Shown one piece after another: positions 26,059 through 34,854 of a stretch of DNA of 64,000 nt. This stretch comes from JAAXHB01 sp965214945 (GTDB lineage Bacteria; Actinomycetota; Acidimicrobiia; Acidimicrobiales; Aldehydirespiratoraceae). The notes beneath the pieces were generated by a model that searched no databases, was not told the origin of the DNA, and was given only the letters and a program-made list of their open reading frames with translations. The position numbers and the translations under genes are program-made. The stretch's first letter is position 1. Each line of letters starts with the position of its first letter. The stretch covers positions 124,001 to 188,000 of the forward strand of contig OZ244029.1 in assembly GCA_965214945.1 (NCBI GenBank), read 5' to 3'.

Positions 26059-27102
26059 ATGACTGAGCCTCCTGCGGCTCTTACCTCCGTGGCGGCGCGT
26101 GTGGACAAGCGGCTCGCTGGGGTGCTCGATGCCGAGCGACGCCATTGGGCCGAGCTGGATCCCGCCTTGGACGAGCCGCTGGGCGATCTGGCCGAGTTGG
26201 TGCTCGGCGGCGGCAAGCGCGTCCGGCCCGCCTACTGCCATTGGGGTTGGGTGCTCGGCGGCGGCGAACCGCCCGGCGACGCGGACGACGCCGGGTGTGC
26301 ACTGGAGTTGCTGCACGCTTTCGCGCTGATCCACGACGACGTGATGGACGCTTCGCCCACCCGCCGCAACGCGCCGTCGGTGTGGCGGCGCTTCGTTGGC
26401 CGCCACCGGCAGCGACACTGGCAAGGCGAGGATCGCCGATTCGGGGAGGCCGCGGCCGTGCTTGTAGGCGACATGGCCATGGTTCTCGCCGACCGCAGCC
26501 TCGGGGCGGTGCCGGTTGCTGCCCGCAGGGTGTGGGACACGCTGCGCACCGAGCTGAACATGGGCCAGTACCTGGATGTGGCCGGAACAGCCCGCGGCAA
26601 CGTCACCGCAGCCCAGGCCCGTACCATCATCGAGCACAAGACCGCCGGGTACACCGTGGTACGGCCACTGCAGCTCGGCTCGGCACTAGCCGGGCGAGAC
26701 GGCCTCGCCGATGACCTCGAGTGCCACGGCAGGCCCATCGGCATCGCCTTTCAGCTCCGCGATGACCTGCTCGGGGCTTTCGGCGATCCGGCGTCCACCG
26801 GGAAGCCGGTCGGCGACGACCTGCGCGAGAACAAACCCACCGTGCTGATGGCCCTGGCCCGAGAGCGGGCCACAGCCGCTCAGCGCGCGGCGCTAGACGC
26901 GTCTGGTCCACACATGGACGACACGGCCCTCGCCGGGGTGCAGCAAGCGCTGATAGACACCGGCGCCCGGGCCGCCGTGGAACGCGAGATCGCTGAGCTG
27001 CTCGACGTCTCGCTTCAGGCGCTCGCGGCGTTGCCGGCTGTGCCCGCCGCTCAGGAAGCGCTCGCGGCGCTAGCCCGTTTCGTGGCGCTGCGCGAGTCCT
27101 GA
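26059..27102 (+). CDS. Polyprenyl diphosphate synthase (IspA/IdsA family)
   Basis: 347 residues. Condenses isopentenyl diphosphate with allylic diphosphates. GGKRVRP (residues 51-57), first Asp-rich motif HDDVMD (93-97) and second motif QLRDDLLGAFGD near 230, plus GKPVGDDLRENKPT, are all intact. A bulky-residue check for chain length was not possible by eye; C15-C20 (FPP/GGPP) is likely. Possibly co-transcribed with the exporter 120 bp upstream. Confidence 0.9.
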   Translation: MTEPPAALTSVAARVDKRLAGVLDAERRHWAELDPALDEPLGDLAELVLGGGKRVRPAYCHWGWVLGGGEPPGDADDAGCALELLHAFALIHDDVMDASPTRRNAPSVWRRFVGRHRQRHWQGEDRRFGEAAAVLVGDMAMVLADRSLGAVPVAARRVWDTLRTELNMGQYLDVAGTARGNVTAAQARTIIEHKTAGYTVVRPLQLGSALAGRDGLADDLECHGRPIGIAFQLRDDLLGAFGDPASTGKPVGDDLRENKPTVLMALARERATAAQRAALDASGPHMDDTALAGVQQALIDTGARAAVEREIAELLDVSLQALAALPAVPAAQEALAALARFVALRES

Positions 27103-27212
27103 AACCCCCTGACGCTCCGCGGCGCACAGTCCAGTGAACGCCTGTCTACTGAGGGGGACCGCCCGTCTGCTGAAGGGACAACGCGCGGCCGGCTAGCGCC
27201 GCCTGGGGCTCT

Positions 27213-27320
27213 GCGCTCGAGCAAACAGAGCGCAGAGCACGGTGACGCCAAGAATGTTCGCAGAGCAGGCGTGAACTTGAAAGCTCGCGCTCGAGTAAAC
27301 AGAGCGCAGCGCGCGGTGAC
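27213..27320. repeat. 34-bp direct repeats with hairpins upstream of prfC
   Basis: Copies at 27213-27246 and 27287-27320 match at 31 of 34 positions and are 74 bp apart. Each holds the inverted repeat gcgctc...gagcgc. The region 27103-27352 is otherwise without a gene; it also contains the pair gtctactgaggg / gtctgctgaagg near 27145-27180. Confidence 0.75.
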
Positions 27321-27352
27321 TGGCGGGGCGGACTTCCGGGCAGACTGATGAC

Positions 27353-28963
27353 ATGACCGGGGCCGAAGCCGATTCGCCGCACCTTGAGGCCGCCCGCAGG
27401 CGCACCTTTGCGATTATCTCTCATCCCGACGCGGGCAAGACCACGCTCACGGAGAAGTTCCTGCTCTACAGCGGAGTGCTCACCGCCGGTGCGGGCGCCG
27501 TGAAAGCCAAGGCCCTGCGGCGCAGAGTGGTATCGGATTGGATGGAGATGGAGCGAAGCCGCGGCATCTCGGTGACATCCACCGCTGTGCAGTTTCGATA
27601 CCGCGGCCGGGTACTTAACCTGCTCGACACACCGGGCCACGGGGACTTCTCCGAAGACACCTACCGGGTGCTGTCCGCGGCCGACGCCGCGGTGATGGTG
27701 CTCGACGGAGCGAAGGGCATCGAGGCCCAAACCCGCAAGCTGTTCGAGGTGTGCCGCGAACGCGAGATCCCGATCGTAACGTTCATCAACAAATGGGACC
27801 GCCCGGGGCGCGACCCGCTGGAGCTTCTCGACGAGATCGAAGACCAGCTCGTGCTCGACCCGGCGCCGGTGACCTGGCCCGTGGGCGACGGCGCTGACTT
27901 TGCTGGCGTGATCGACAGGCGCACGCACACGTTTGTGCGCTACACCCGCACCGCCCGTGGCTCGACGATCGCCCCCGAGCAGGTGATCGCAGCGGAGGCT
28001 GCACATGCCGCTGAGGCCGCCGGCGGGCGTGCCTCCTCCGTGTGGCATGAGGCCCTCGAAGCGGTCGAGCTGCTCGACGCGGTGGGAGCGGAATTCGACG
28101 CCAAGCGGTTCGAGGCAGGCGAGCTGTCGCCTGTGTTCTTCGGCTCGGCTCTCACCAACTTCGGCGTGCGGCTGCTGCTCGACGCCGTGACCGATCTTGT
28201 GCCGCCGCCGGCGCCGCGCGGCGACATCAACGGCAACCCTCGCCGGCTCGAAGCGCCGTTCAGCGCGATGGTCTTCAAGGTTCAGGCCAATATGAACCCT
28301 GCGCACCGCGACCGTGTGGCCTTCCTGCGAGTGTGCTCAGGCCGCTTTGAGCGGGGCATGGCAGTCACCAACGGGCGCACGGGCCGGGTGTTCGGCACGA
28401 AGTACGCCCATTGGATGCTGGGCCGGGATCGCAACACCGCCGAGGAGGCCTGGCCGGGTGACGTGATCGGCTTGGTCAACGCCGGCGACCTGCGCCCTGG
28501 TGATGCCGTGTACACGACCGAGCCGGTATTCTGGCCCGAAATGCCGTCGTTCGCCCCCAGCTGTTTCCGCACAGCATACTGCGCCGACACGTCCAAGGCC
28601 AAGCAGTTCCGCTCGGGCGTGCGCCAGCTCGACGCTGAGGGCGTGGTGCAGGTGCTGCGCCGGCCTGGCAGCGGCGAGAGCAGGCCGATGCTGGCAGCCG
28701 TGGGGCCGTTGCAGTTCGACGTGGCGCTGCATCGCCTGCGCAAAGAGTTCGGCGCGCCCGCTGAGCTCAGCACCACCCCGTGGACCGTGGCCCGTCGCAC
28801 CGACGTCGCCTCTGCGGCCGCGCTGGAGCGGCTCTCTGGCACAACAGTGGTGGAACGGGCGGATGGCACTCTGCTGGCCTTGTTCGAGAGCCCGTACTGG
28901 CTGGCCCGACTCGAGGCTGACCATCCTGAGCTTGTGCTGAAACGGCTGATCGGCGAAGGCTGA
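27353..28963 (+). CDS. prfC: Peptide chain release factor 3
   Basis: 536 residues. GTPase that recycles RF1/RF2 from the ribosome. G1 SHPDAGKTT, switch region GISVTSTAVQF, G3 DTPGHGDFSEDTYR and G4 NKWDR are all present; the C-terminal domain has RRPGSGESRPMLAAVGPLQFDV. Start ATG 27353. A direct-repeat pair with hairpins lies 30-140 bp upstream and may influence expression. Confidence 0.95.
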   Translation: MTGAEADSPHLEAARRRTFAIISHPDAGKTTLTEKFLLYSGVLTAGAGAVKAKALRRRVVSDWMEMERSRGISVTSTAVQFRYRGRVLNLLDTPGHGDFSEDTYRVLSAADAAVMVLDGAKGIEAQTRKLFEVCREREIPIVTFINKWDRPGRDPLELLDEIEDQLVLDPAPVTWPVGDGADFAGVIDRRTHTFVRYTRTARGSTIAPEQVIAAEAAHAAEAAGGRASSVWHEALEAVELLDAVGAEFDAKRFEAGELSPVFFGSALTNFGVRLLLDAVTDLVPPPAPRGDINGNPRRLEAPFSAMVFKVQANMNPAHRDRVAFLRVCSGRFERGMAVTNGRTGRVFGTKYAHWMLGRDRNTAEEAWPGDVIGLVNAGDLRPGDAVYTTEPVFWPEMPSFAPSCFRTAYCADTSKAKQFRSGVRQLDAEGVVQVLRRPGSGESRPMLAAVGPLQFDVALHRLRKEFGAPAELSTTPWTVARRTDVASAAALERLSGTTVVERADGTLLALFESPYWLARLEADHPELVLKRLIGEG

Positions 28964-29043
28964 GCACCGCCCGAGCCCGTCGGGGCAGGCGCGGCCCGTT
29001 CCGGTGTGACGCAACGGCCAGCGGAGATGGCAAGCTGTCTGGA

Positions 29044-30285
29044 GTGGACACGCCCGCGCCGGTGACCGACTGGGCTTGCGATTTCGACCATGCCCACCCC
29101 GACTACGCCGCCCGCGCTCCGAAGATATGGGACGAGCTGCGCGGGTCGTGCCCGGTGGCGCACACCGACCGCTACGGCGGTGCCTGGCTGCCGGTGCGAC
29201 ACGCCGACGTGGCCGCCATCGCAGCTGACACGTCCGTGTTCAGCTCTCAGGGCGTGGTGGTGCAGGACGGCCGTCCCGAGATCCCCGCGCCCGTGGGCTT
29301 GGCACCGCCGATCACCAGCGACCCGCCGTTTCACCGCACCGCGCGCGAGTTTCTGCTGACCGCGTTCGCTCCCAAAGCGATCGAGAGGCGACGCGCCAGA
29401 ACCAGGGAGGTGTGCCGCGAGCTGCTCGACGGCCTGCTGGCGCCGTCGACGCAGAAGGGCTGCGCGCACAGCGGCGAGCGTGCCGGCGGACAGACGGTAG
29501 TGGACGCCGCTGTCGGCTACGCGCAGCACATCCCCGTCCAGGTGATCGCCGACCTGCTGGGCGTTCCGGAATCCGATGGCGATCAGTTCAGGGTGTTCAT
29601 CCGGCGCATCATGGAGAACCCCGGCGCTGAAGCGGAAGTGGCCTATGAGGATTCCATCGACGCCTACCTCGACACGCTGATCTCCGCACGAGCCGAAGAC
29701 CCCCACGATGATTTGATCACCCATATGGTTCGCTCTGAGATCAACGGCGAGCCGCTTACGCATCAACACATCCGAGGCACCTGCGCACTGCTGCTGATCG
29801 CAGGTATCGACACCACCTGGTCGGCCATTGGCGCCAGCCTCTGGCATCTGGCGCAGAGCCCGCAAGACCGGCGGCGCTGGCTGGATGATCCGTCGGTGCG
29901 CCCGTTCGCGGTGGAGGAGTTCCTGCGCTTCTACGCGCCGGTGACGATGGCCCGCATCGTGGCCTCCGACACCGAGTTCTCGGGCCGCTCGATGCGCGCC
30001 GGCGATTGGGTGCTGCTGCCGTTCCCCGCTGCCAACCGCGACCCCAAAGCCTTCGAGGACGCTGACCGCTTCGTGATCGACCGCCGGCGCAACCGCCACA
30101 GCGCCTTCGGCCTCGGGATCCACCGTTGCATCGGCTCGAACCTGGCCCGCTTAGAGCTGAGCGTGGCCCTCGAGGAGTGGATGGCCCGCATCCCGGACTT
30201 CGAACTGGCCGATCCGGACGCGGTGCGTTGGTCCACTGGTCAGATCCGCGGCCCGCGGCGCCTGCCGGTGCGGATCCCGGCCTGA
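29044..30285 (+). CDS. Cytochrome P450
   Basis: 413 residues from GTG 29044, typical of soluble bacterial P450s. I-helix AGIDTTWS (oxygen activation), K-helix ExxR in EEFLR, and the heme-binding loop FGLGIHRCIG with the axial Cys near residue 362. No ferredoxin or reductase is adjacent. Substrate unknown. It is followed 39 bp later by the dehydrogenase-like gene and may share a transcript. Confidence 0.93.
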   Translation: MDTPAPVTDWACDFDHAHPDYAARAPKIWDELRGSCPVAHTDRYGGAWLPVRHADVAAIAADTSVFSSQGVVVQDGRPEIPAPVGLAPPITSDPPFHRTAREFLLTAFAPKAIERRRARTREVCRELLDGLLAPSTQKGCAHSGERAGGQTVVDAAVGYAQHIPVQVIADLLGVPESDGDQFRVFIRRIMENPGAEAEVAYEDSIDAYLDTLISARAEDPHDDLITHMVRSEINGEPLTHQHIRGTCALLLIAGIDTTWSAIGASLWHLAQSPQDRRRWLDDPSVRPFAVEEFLRFYAPVTMARIVASDTEFSGRSMRAGDWVLLPFPAANRDPKAFEDADRFVIDRRRNRHSAFGLGIHRCIGSNLARLELSVALEEWMARIPDFELADPDAVRWSTGQIRGPRRLPVRIPA

Positions 30286-30323
30286 GACTGTTAGTCCTCG
30301 CGGGCAGCCGAGCTTGAGCCGAG

Positions 30324-31406
30324 ATGAGGCTGCTGAAGCTCTCCGACGTTGACGCGTTCGTCGCGGTCGACTTGGAAAACGCCGAGTCCGCCACCGGCCC
30401 GGTGCGTTGGGCCAAGCGGATACTCCAGAGCGGGGCGAAAGACCTGGCCCGGTCGCAGACCTACACCTACGCGGCGCTGGGGATGCGGCTTGGGGGTGCA
30501 TCAGCTGGGATTAGTGCCCCGCCTCCCGGCCGCTCCGCCGCTGTTGAGGCCTTCGTTGAGGAGGTAACGAAGCTAGCCGCCGACCGCGTGTACTTCCCGG
30601 ACGCTGCCAAGGGAGTCGACGAGGACGACTTGGCACCGCTGCGGCCTCTCGACCCTCGCAACGTCGCCCGCCTGGACGCATTCGCCTCGGCCTGCGACGC
30701 GCTCACCGCGGCGTCGGCTGCGGACGCTGCGATCGGCGGGCTCGACGGCCGCCGCGTGGCGGTCGAGGGCTTCGGCGCGCCGGGCTCGGCGGACGCCGGA
30801 GCGCTGGCCGCTGAGATCGCCGAGCGCGGCGGGATCATCTCGTGCATCTCCGCCGAGAGCGGCACCCTCGCAGCAGAAAGCGGGCGGGGTCGTCCGGGCG
30901 ACGGCCTCGACCCGGCCGCGCTGGCGGACGCCTACAACGCTCACGGCTACGGTGCCGTGGCCGTGCTGGCTGACGATCTCGGGCGCGACCTGGCACCCGC
31001 CGAGGCGATCTGGCACCGCGGTGCCGAAGTGGTCTTCGCCGGCTCGAAGATGGGCGCGGCCAACCATCACGCAGTTGAAAGGCTGGTCGCCGCGGGCGGA
31101 TGCCGGGCTTTGATCCCCTCAGGCCGGCTGGCGCTTACGGCCAAGGCGCTGGCCGTGAGTCGCCGCAACGGCATTGTGGCCGTGCCGGACTTCGTGGCTC
31201 TGGCCGGGGGCAGCCTCGCAGCGTGGGGCGACCCGGCGCTCGGCGATGCGGAATTCCGCTCTCAGGCCGCCGACACGGTGAGCGCGCTCATGGCCGACGC
31301 GCTCGCCAGCGAAGACGGCGCCTTCCTAGGCGGGTGCTACGCGGCAGAGTCGTTCCTGTCTACATGGCAGGATGAGCTGCCTTTCGGCCGCCCGCTCGCT
31401 CCCTGA
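30324..31406 (+). CDS. Glu/Leu/Phe/Val dehydrogenase-like protein
   Basis: 360 residues. The C-terminal half reads like the NAD-binding domain of the Glu/Leu/Phe/Val dehydrogenase family: LDGRRVAVEGFGAPGS (Rossmann start), GCRALIPSGRLALTAKA and GIVAVPDFVALAGG. The N-terminal half is divergent and the usual catalytic lysine motif is not obvious, so it may have another activity. It lies directly after the P450 and ends about 130 bp before tRNA-Ala. Confidence 0.5.
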   Translation: MRLLKLSDVDAFVAVDLENAESATGPVRWAKRILQSGAKDLARSQTYTYAALGMRLGGASAGISAPPPGRSAAVEAFVEEVTKLAADRVYFPDAAKGVDEDDLAPLRPLDPRNVARLDAFASACDALTAASAADAAIGGLDGRRVAVEGFGAPGSADAGALAAEIAERGGIISCISAESGTLAAESGRGRPGDGLDPAALADAYNAHGYGAVAVLADDLGRDLAPAEAIWHRGAEVVFAGSKMGAANHHAVERLVAAGGCRALIPSGRLALTAKALAVSRRNGIVAVPDFVALAGGSLAAWGDPALGDAEFRSQAADTVSALMADALASEDGAFLGGCYAAESFLSTWQDELPFGRPLAP

Positions 31407-31538
31407 ACGGCCCCGGCCGCCGCTGGACGTCGACAGCCTCGGCGGCGCGGACTGGTATTCCTGGCCGCTGCCGCCGCTTGCAGAAGTGCCCGGCGTCGTC
31501 GGCGCGCCGATATGGGTGCCGTTACGCTGAACTCACCA

Positions 31539-31612
31539 GGGGCTGTAGCTCAGTTGGCCAGAGCACCTGCTTTGCAAGCAGGGGGTCGTCGGTTCGATTC
31601 CGATCAGCTCCA
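31539..31612 (+). tRNA. tRNA-Ala(TGC)
   Basis: Acceptor GGGGCTG pairs with CAGCTCC (one G-T), discriminator A. The anticodon arm CCTGC-TTTGCAA-GCAGG gives anticodon TGC. The D-arm GCTC-AGTTGGCCA-GAGC and T-loop TTCGATT are standard. Confidence 0.96.
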
Positions 31613-31685
31613 CCCACTTCAGGATCTTCGCATGTCTGCCGTTTGGAGCCTCACCGAGTTTGCGAGGGGTGCCTAAGGAGCCGTC

Positions 31686-32159
31686 TCAGTTGATGGCGAG
31701 ACTCGCCAGGATGCGGTTGGCCTCAGCCGTGAGGAGGCCGCGCAGCACGCGCGATCCGATCACTGTGTAGAGGCAAAATGCACGGGGCCCCACCCGGAAG
31801 AAGCGCTGCAGACCGCACTGTCCCGCAATTCGCCGGATCAGCTGATCGGCGCTGAAGTCATCGGCGCGCAGCGGAACCGGGATCCCGGACGACGAGAAGA
31901 GCTGCCGGCTCGTGGAGGCCCGGTCGAACTCGATGAGAGCGATGAACACCCCGCCGCGCCCCATCGTCTCAACCGTCGATGGCCCGTAGTCGTCCCGGTC
32001 GGCCGGCAGCGCGAAATTGGCTGCGTGCAGCACCACCCTCGGCAACGATGAAGGCCGCAAGACGGGGTCGATAGAGGACGGGTCTTCCTGGACGTGCATC
32101 TCGGCCTCCCAGCCGTCCGGCACGCCGATGCTCACTCCGTGCGACGACAGCCGATCCAC
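31686..32159 (-). CDS. Hypothetical protein, last gene of the MauE/MauA-like operon
   Basis: 157 residues, soluble, no signal peptide or known domain. It begins MDRLSSHGVSIGVPDGWEAEM, a pattern seen at the start of many actinobacterial surface-associated or ESX-related accessory proteins (VSIGVPDGWE-type), which is only suggestive. Its start is one base from the stop of the membrane protein at 32161, so it belongs to the same operon as the redox proteins upstream. Confidence 0.5.
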   Translation of the reverse strand: MDRLSSHGVSIGVPDGWEAEMHVQEDPSSIDPVLRPSSLPRVVLHAANFALPADRDDYGPSTVETMGRGGVFIALIEFDRASTSRQLFSSSGIPVPLRADDFSADQLIRRIAGQCGLQRFFRVGPRAFCLYTVIGSRVLRGLLTAEANRILASLAIN

Positions 32160-32160
32160 G

Positions 32161-32757
32161 TCACGAGCCCAGCAGAGTCAGAACCGCAGCCGCGCTCAGG
32201 GCAGCGGCCGCTGCGGCGCACCAGCGGCGGGCGCGGACGTCCAGCGCGTCGAGGCGGCGGTGCAGCCGCCTCAGGTCGTCGGGGGTGCGCACCCCTCTGC
32301 TGGCCGTGACGCTAAGTCCTCGCACGATGCCAAAGGCTGCGCCGATCGCCAGTCCGGCCAGCGTGTCGCTGGACAGCAGCGCAGCCAGCGCGAACAGCGG
32401 CACCAGAGCGGTGTTCACCACAGTCGCGAACGCCGCGCCGAGCTGAATACCGAAGCCGAGTCCGTACACCCACGACCGGAAGCCCGAGAGCCAGTCCTCG
32501 TTCACTTGGCGGCGACCCGGCAGACGCTGCCCGGTCAGCTCCCAGACCGCAGCAGCTGCCGCCGCTGCGGCGAGCGCTGCGATCCGATATGGCCGCTCGC
32601 CGGCAGCGCCTGTTGATCCAAGCAGCTCCCCGAGCACACCCAGGCCGGCGCCAAGCGCCGCTCCGCCGCAGGCGGCTCCGAGAGTGACCCAGATCACGGT
32701 TATCGGCCAGCGGTTTCGGCGAGCCCGCTCTCCGAGCGGGCTGATGCTGGTGAGCAT
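32161..32757 (-). CDS. Multi-pass membrane protein of unknown function
   Basis: 198 residues with about five hydrophobic segments (roughly 18-46, 57-72, 105-125, 126-145, 180-197) and an Arg-rich cytoplasmic loop near residues 150-180. I recognise no family. It lies in a minus-strand run with the MauD-, MauA- and MauE-like genes and may help insert or anchor that system. A possible 23-codon membrane peptide ends at 32767 just before it; I do not call it. Confidence 0.55.
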   Translation of the reverse strand: MLTSISPLGERARRNRWPITVIWVTLGAACGGAALGAGLGVLGELLGSTGAAGERPYRIAALAAAAAAAAVWELTGQRLPGRRQVNEDWLSGFRSWVYGLGFGIQLGAAFATVVNTALVPLFALAALLSSDTLAGLAIGAAFGIVRGLSVTASRGVRTPDDLRRLHRRLDALDVRARRWCAAAAAALSAAAVLTLLGS

Positions 32758-32845
32758 CGAGGTGCCTCAAGGAGACCACGCGGAGCGGGCACCCGCGGCG
32801 ACCGCCGCAGCCACGCCGATGGCGATCACGGCCGTCACGGTCAGC

Positions 32846-33652
32846 TCACAGATCAGACGAGCCGGCCGCGCCGCCCGAAGAGATGTCCGACGAGCCGGCC
32901 ACGGGCGCCGAGTCTTCATCGGAGACACCGTCGGGGTAGAGGCTCGGGTGGCCGGGACCGACGCCGGATGACCGCAGAGCTTCATCAGCGCGGCGCCCGC
33001 GGCGCCGGCTCGAAGCGCCGAATCGGCCCTTGCGCTTGTGCGCCGGCATAGCGCCGTCTGCGACCGCCTGGCCTAGCAGTCCGCGCATCTGCTCCCAGTC
33101 GGCGGCGGTCCCCGCTCCGATGACCGTGCTGGCGGCACCGTCAACGAGCACGAAGTATGGCGAGCCGGGAACGTCGTAGTCCTGCCAAGCGGCGCTCGAC
33201 AGCACCGCTTTCACCCCGGGCGGGACGAGCGCGGCCAGCGCCGACTCGGAATCGTGGGCCGGGTCCTGCCCGACGATCACCAGCCGGGTGCCGGGCACGG
33301 GCATCGCCAAGTCGGGCGAGGCGAACGCCTCCCAGAAACTGCGGCATGTGCGGCACCCCGACGACAGAAAAGCCAGCAGAGTCACGCGGCCCGCTCCGAT
33401 GACGCTCACCTTGGCAGGCCCTCCGCCGGGCCGAGCGCCGACGATGTCACGCGCCTTTCGGCCGGCTGCAGCCGGCTCAGACCCTCGGAGGTTGTCGCGC
33501 TCTGCGCCGTATGCCGCCGTCTCGCTATCGAGGCCGGCGCCGAGCCGGTGCAGCGCACGCAGGATCTCAGCGTGGGTTCTGAGCAAGCCGAACACCAGCA
33601 CCGCCAGCACGCCGACGGCTACAGCCAGTACTGCGACGGCGACGGCTATCAC
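32846..33652 (-). CDS. MauD-like membrane-anchored thioredoxin-fold protein
   Basis: 268 residues. One N-terminal membrane anchor (about 1-24), then a thioredoxin-fold domain with the redox motif CRTC at 100-103 in AFLSSGCRTCRSFWEAF and a cis-Pro-type turn in VPGSPYFVLVDG. The tail is Arg/Ser/Gly-rich and probably disordered. GTG 33652 overlaps the MauA-like stop as GTGA. In methylamine dehydrogenase clusters MauD and MauE are needed to form the many disulfides of the light chain, and this neighbour is very Cys-rich, so the same job is likely here. Confidence 0.75.
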   Translation of the reverse strand: MIAVAVAVLAVAVGVLAVLVFGLLRTHAEILRALHRLGAGLDSETAAYGAERDNLRGSEPAAAGRKARDIVGARPGGGPAKVSVIGAGRVTLLAFLSSGCRTCRSFWEAFASPDLAMPVPGTRLVIVGQDPAHDSESALAALVPPGVKAVLSSAAWQDYDVPGSPYFVLVDGAASTVIGAGTAADWEQMRGLLGQAVADGAMPAHKRKGRFGASSRRRGRRADEALRSSGVGPGHPSLYPDGVSDEDSAPVAGSSDISSGGAAGSSDL

Positions 33653-34854
33653 GTCGGCGTGTGCCGTTCGGGCCCGGGCCGTGGCGTCGTGTGGCGGATG
33701 CCGGCCGCGGGCCGCCGGGTCAGGTGGTAGCGATGCATCATGTGCGCCGCCTGCCCGCGGCTCACCGTTTGGTTCGCCCAGGAACTCACCGAGGACGACA
33801 GCCGAACGATGCCGTTTGACATCGCCCAGTGCAGGGCGGTCTGTTGCGTTCCGTGCTCGGTGATGTCGCCTCGGCGCGGGTGTGTTAGCACCGGCGGCGA
33901 CCCCGCGAGCCGATACAGCAAGACAACCGCGTGCGCTTGAGTCAGTGCTGACTGAGGTTGGAACCTGCGGTTGGGCGGACGTGCGGCGATGCCCTGCTCG
34001 GCCATCCAGTCCACAGCTCTGGCATGGTCCGACCCGTCCGGCACATCGCTGAAGTAACCGGAACTCGCCGGTCGGGGCCTGCCCTCATAGCGCCAAACGA
34101 AGCTCGCGAACTGGCCGCGTCCGATCGGCTCGTCCGGCCCGAACAGGTCGTCCGTTAGGCCCTTCGTTATGCCCTCTGCGGTCATCCAGTCCACCGACTC
34201 GGCGTAGAAGGCTCTGGGAGGCACGTCGGTGAACCCCGTGTGCAGGCAGCGGCGGTCGTGCAGGCGCGTTGATGGGCTTCGCAACACCGGAGCGGGCTGG
34301 CATTCGGGATCCCACTGCCAGGGCGGCACGCACGTGACCACCCGGCATCTAACCGCGCCCACGCAAATGTCCTGGTTGCACTGGCCGTAGCGGAACCTGG
34401 AGCAGTCCACCTTGCGGGAGTCGCAGCCGTGGGGGCATTCGCACTTGGCTTTGGTGCACGACTTGGAGCACATTCCCTGAGAGGTGCACGCGCAGCCGGG
34501 ATCGCATTCGAGGTTGCAGTCCAGGTAGTAGCGCGGGCGCGGCTCGTCGATCGAACAGAACTTCGAGTCGTCCACCTTCCACCAGCCGGCCACGACAGTT
34601 CCGGGCGGGCAGGTGTTCTCCCCGGTGAGCGTGCAGCAGAACTCGGTCCAGTCGTCGCAGCACAGCGAGGAGCGATCGCACCGAATCCCTCGGCAGAGGC
34701 GTATTGCGGCCTCAGCAGTGATGGGCCGAACCGCGAACGCGACCGGTGCGAAGGCCATCGCCGTGGCCGTGATCGCGGAGGTGCGAAGAAACCCGCGGCG
34801 CGAGGCGTGACGGTCGACGAGGCGTGATAGCCGTGCGACGAGGCGGCGGCTCAC
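33649..34854 (-). CDS. Tat-exported Cys-rich MauA-like protein fused to three SLH repeats
   Basis: 401 residues from GTG 34854, which overlaps the MauE-like stop as GTGA. A twin-arginine signal (RRGFLR at 19-24 and a hydrophobic stretch to about 49) is followed by a domain with 23 cysteines between 54 and 185. Part of it (TCPPGTVVAGWWKV, then YYLDCNLEC) resembles the methylamine dehydrogenase light chain around its first quinone-forming Trp. The second Trp of that cofactor has no clear counterpart, so a TTQ enzyme is doubtful. Three S-layer-homology repeats (about 207-260, 267-318, 329-377) would hold it on the cell wall. No MauB is present. Confidence 0.75.
   Translation of the reverse strand: MSRRLVARLSRLVDRHASRRGFLRTSAITATAMAFAPVAFAVRPITAEAAIRLCRGIRCDRSSLCCDDWTEFCCTLTGENTCPPGTVVAGWWKVDDSKFCSIDEPRPRYYLDCNLECDPGCACTSQGMCSKSCTKAKCECPHGCDSRKVDCSRFRYGQCNQDICVGAVRCRVVTCVPPWQWDPECQPAPVLRSPSTRLHDRRCLHTGFTDVPPRAFYAESVDWMTAEGITKGLTDDLFGPDEPIGRGQFASFVWRYEGRPRPASSGYFSDVPDGSDHARAVDWMAEQGIAARPPNRRFQPQSALTQAHAVVLLYRLAGSPPVLTHPRRGDITEHGTQQTALHWAMSNGIVRLSSSVSSWANQTVSRGQAAHMMHRYHLTRRPAAGIRHTTPRPGPERHTPT

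Noticed and set aside
28282..30123. A 613-codon open frame antisense to prfC and the P450
   Set aside because: Both opposite-strand genes have full motifs; the antisense frame has no recognisable domain and arises from GC-rich codon bias.
32767..32845. A roughly 23-codon hydrophobic frame between the MauD-like and membrane-protein genes
   Set aside because: Too short, several possible GTG starts and no clear Shine-Dalgarno; noted only as a possibility.
33649..34854. Reading the Cys-rich protein as a working methylamine dehydrogenase light chain
   Set aside because: The second cofactor Trp has no evident equivalent and no heavy chain gene is present.
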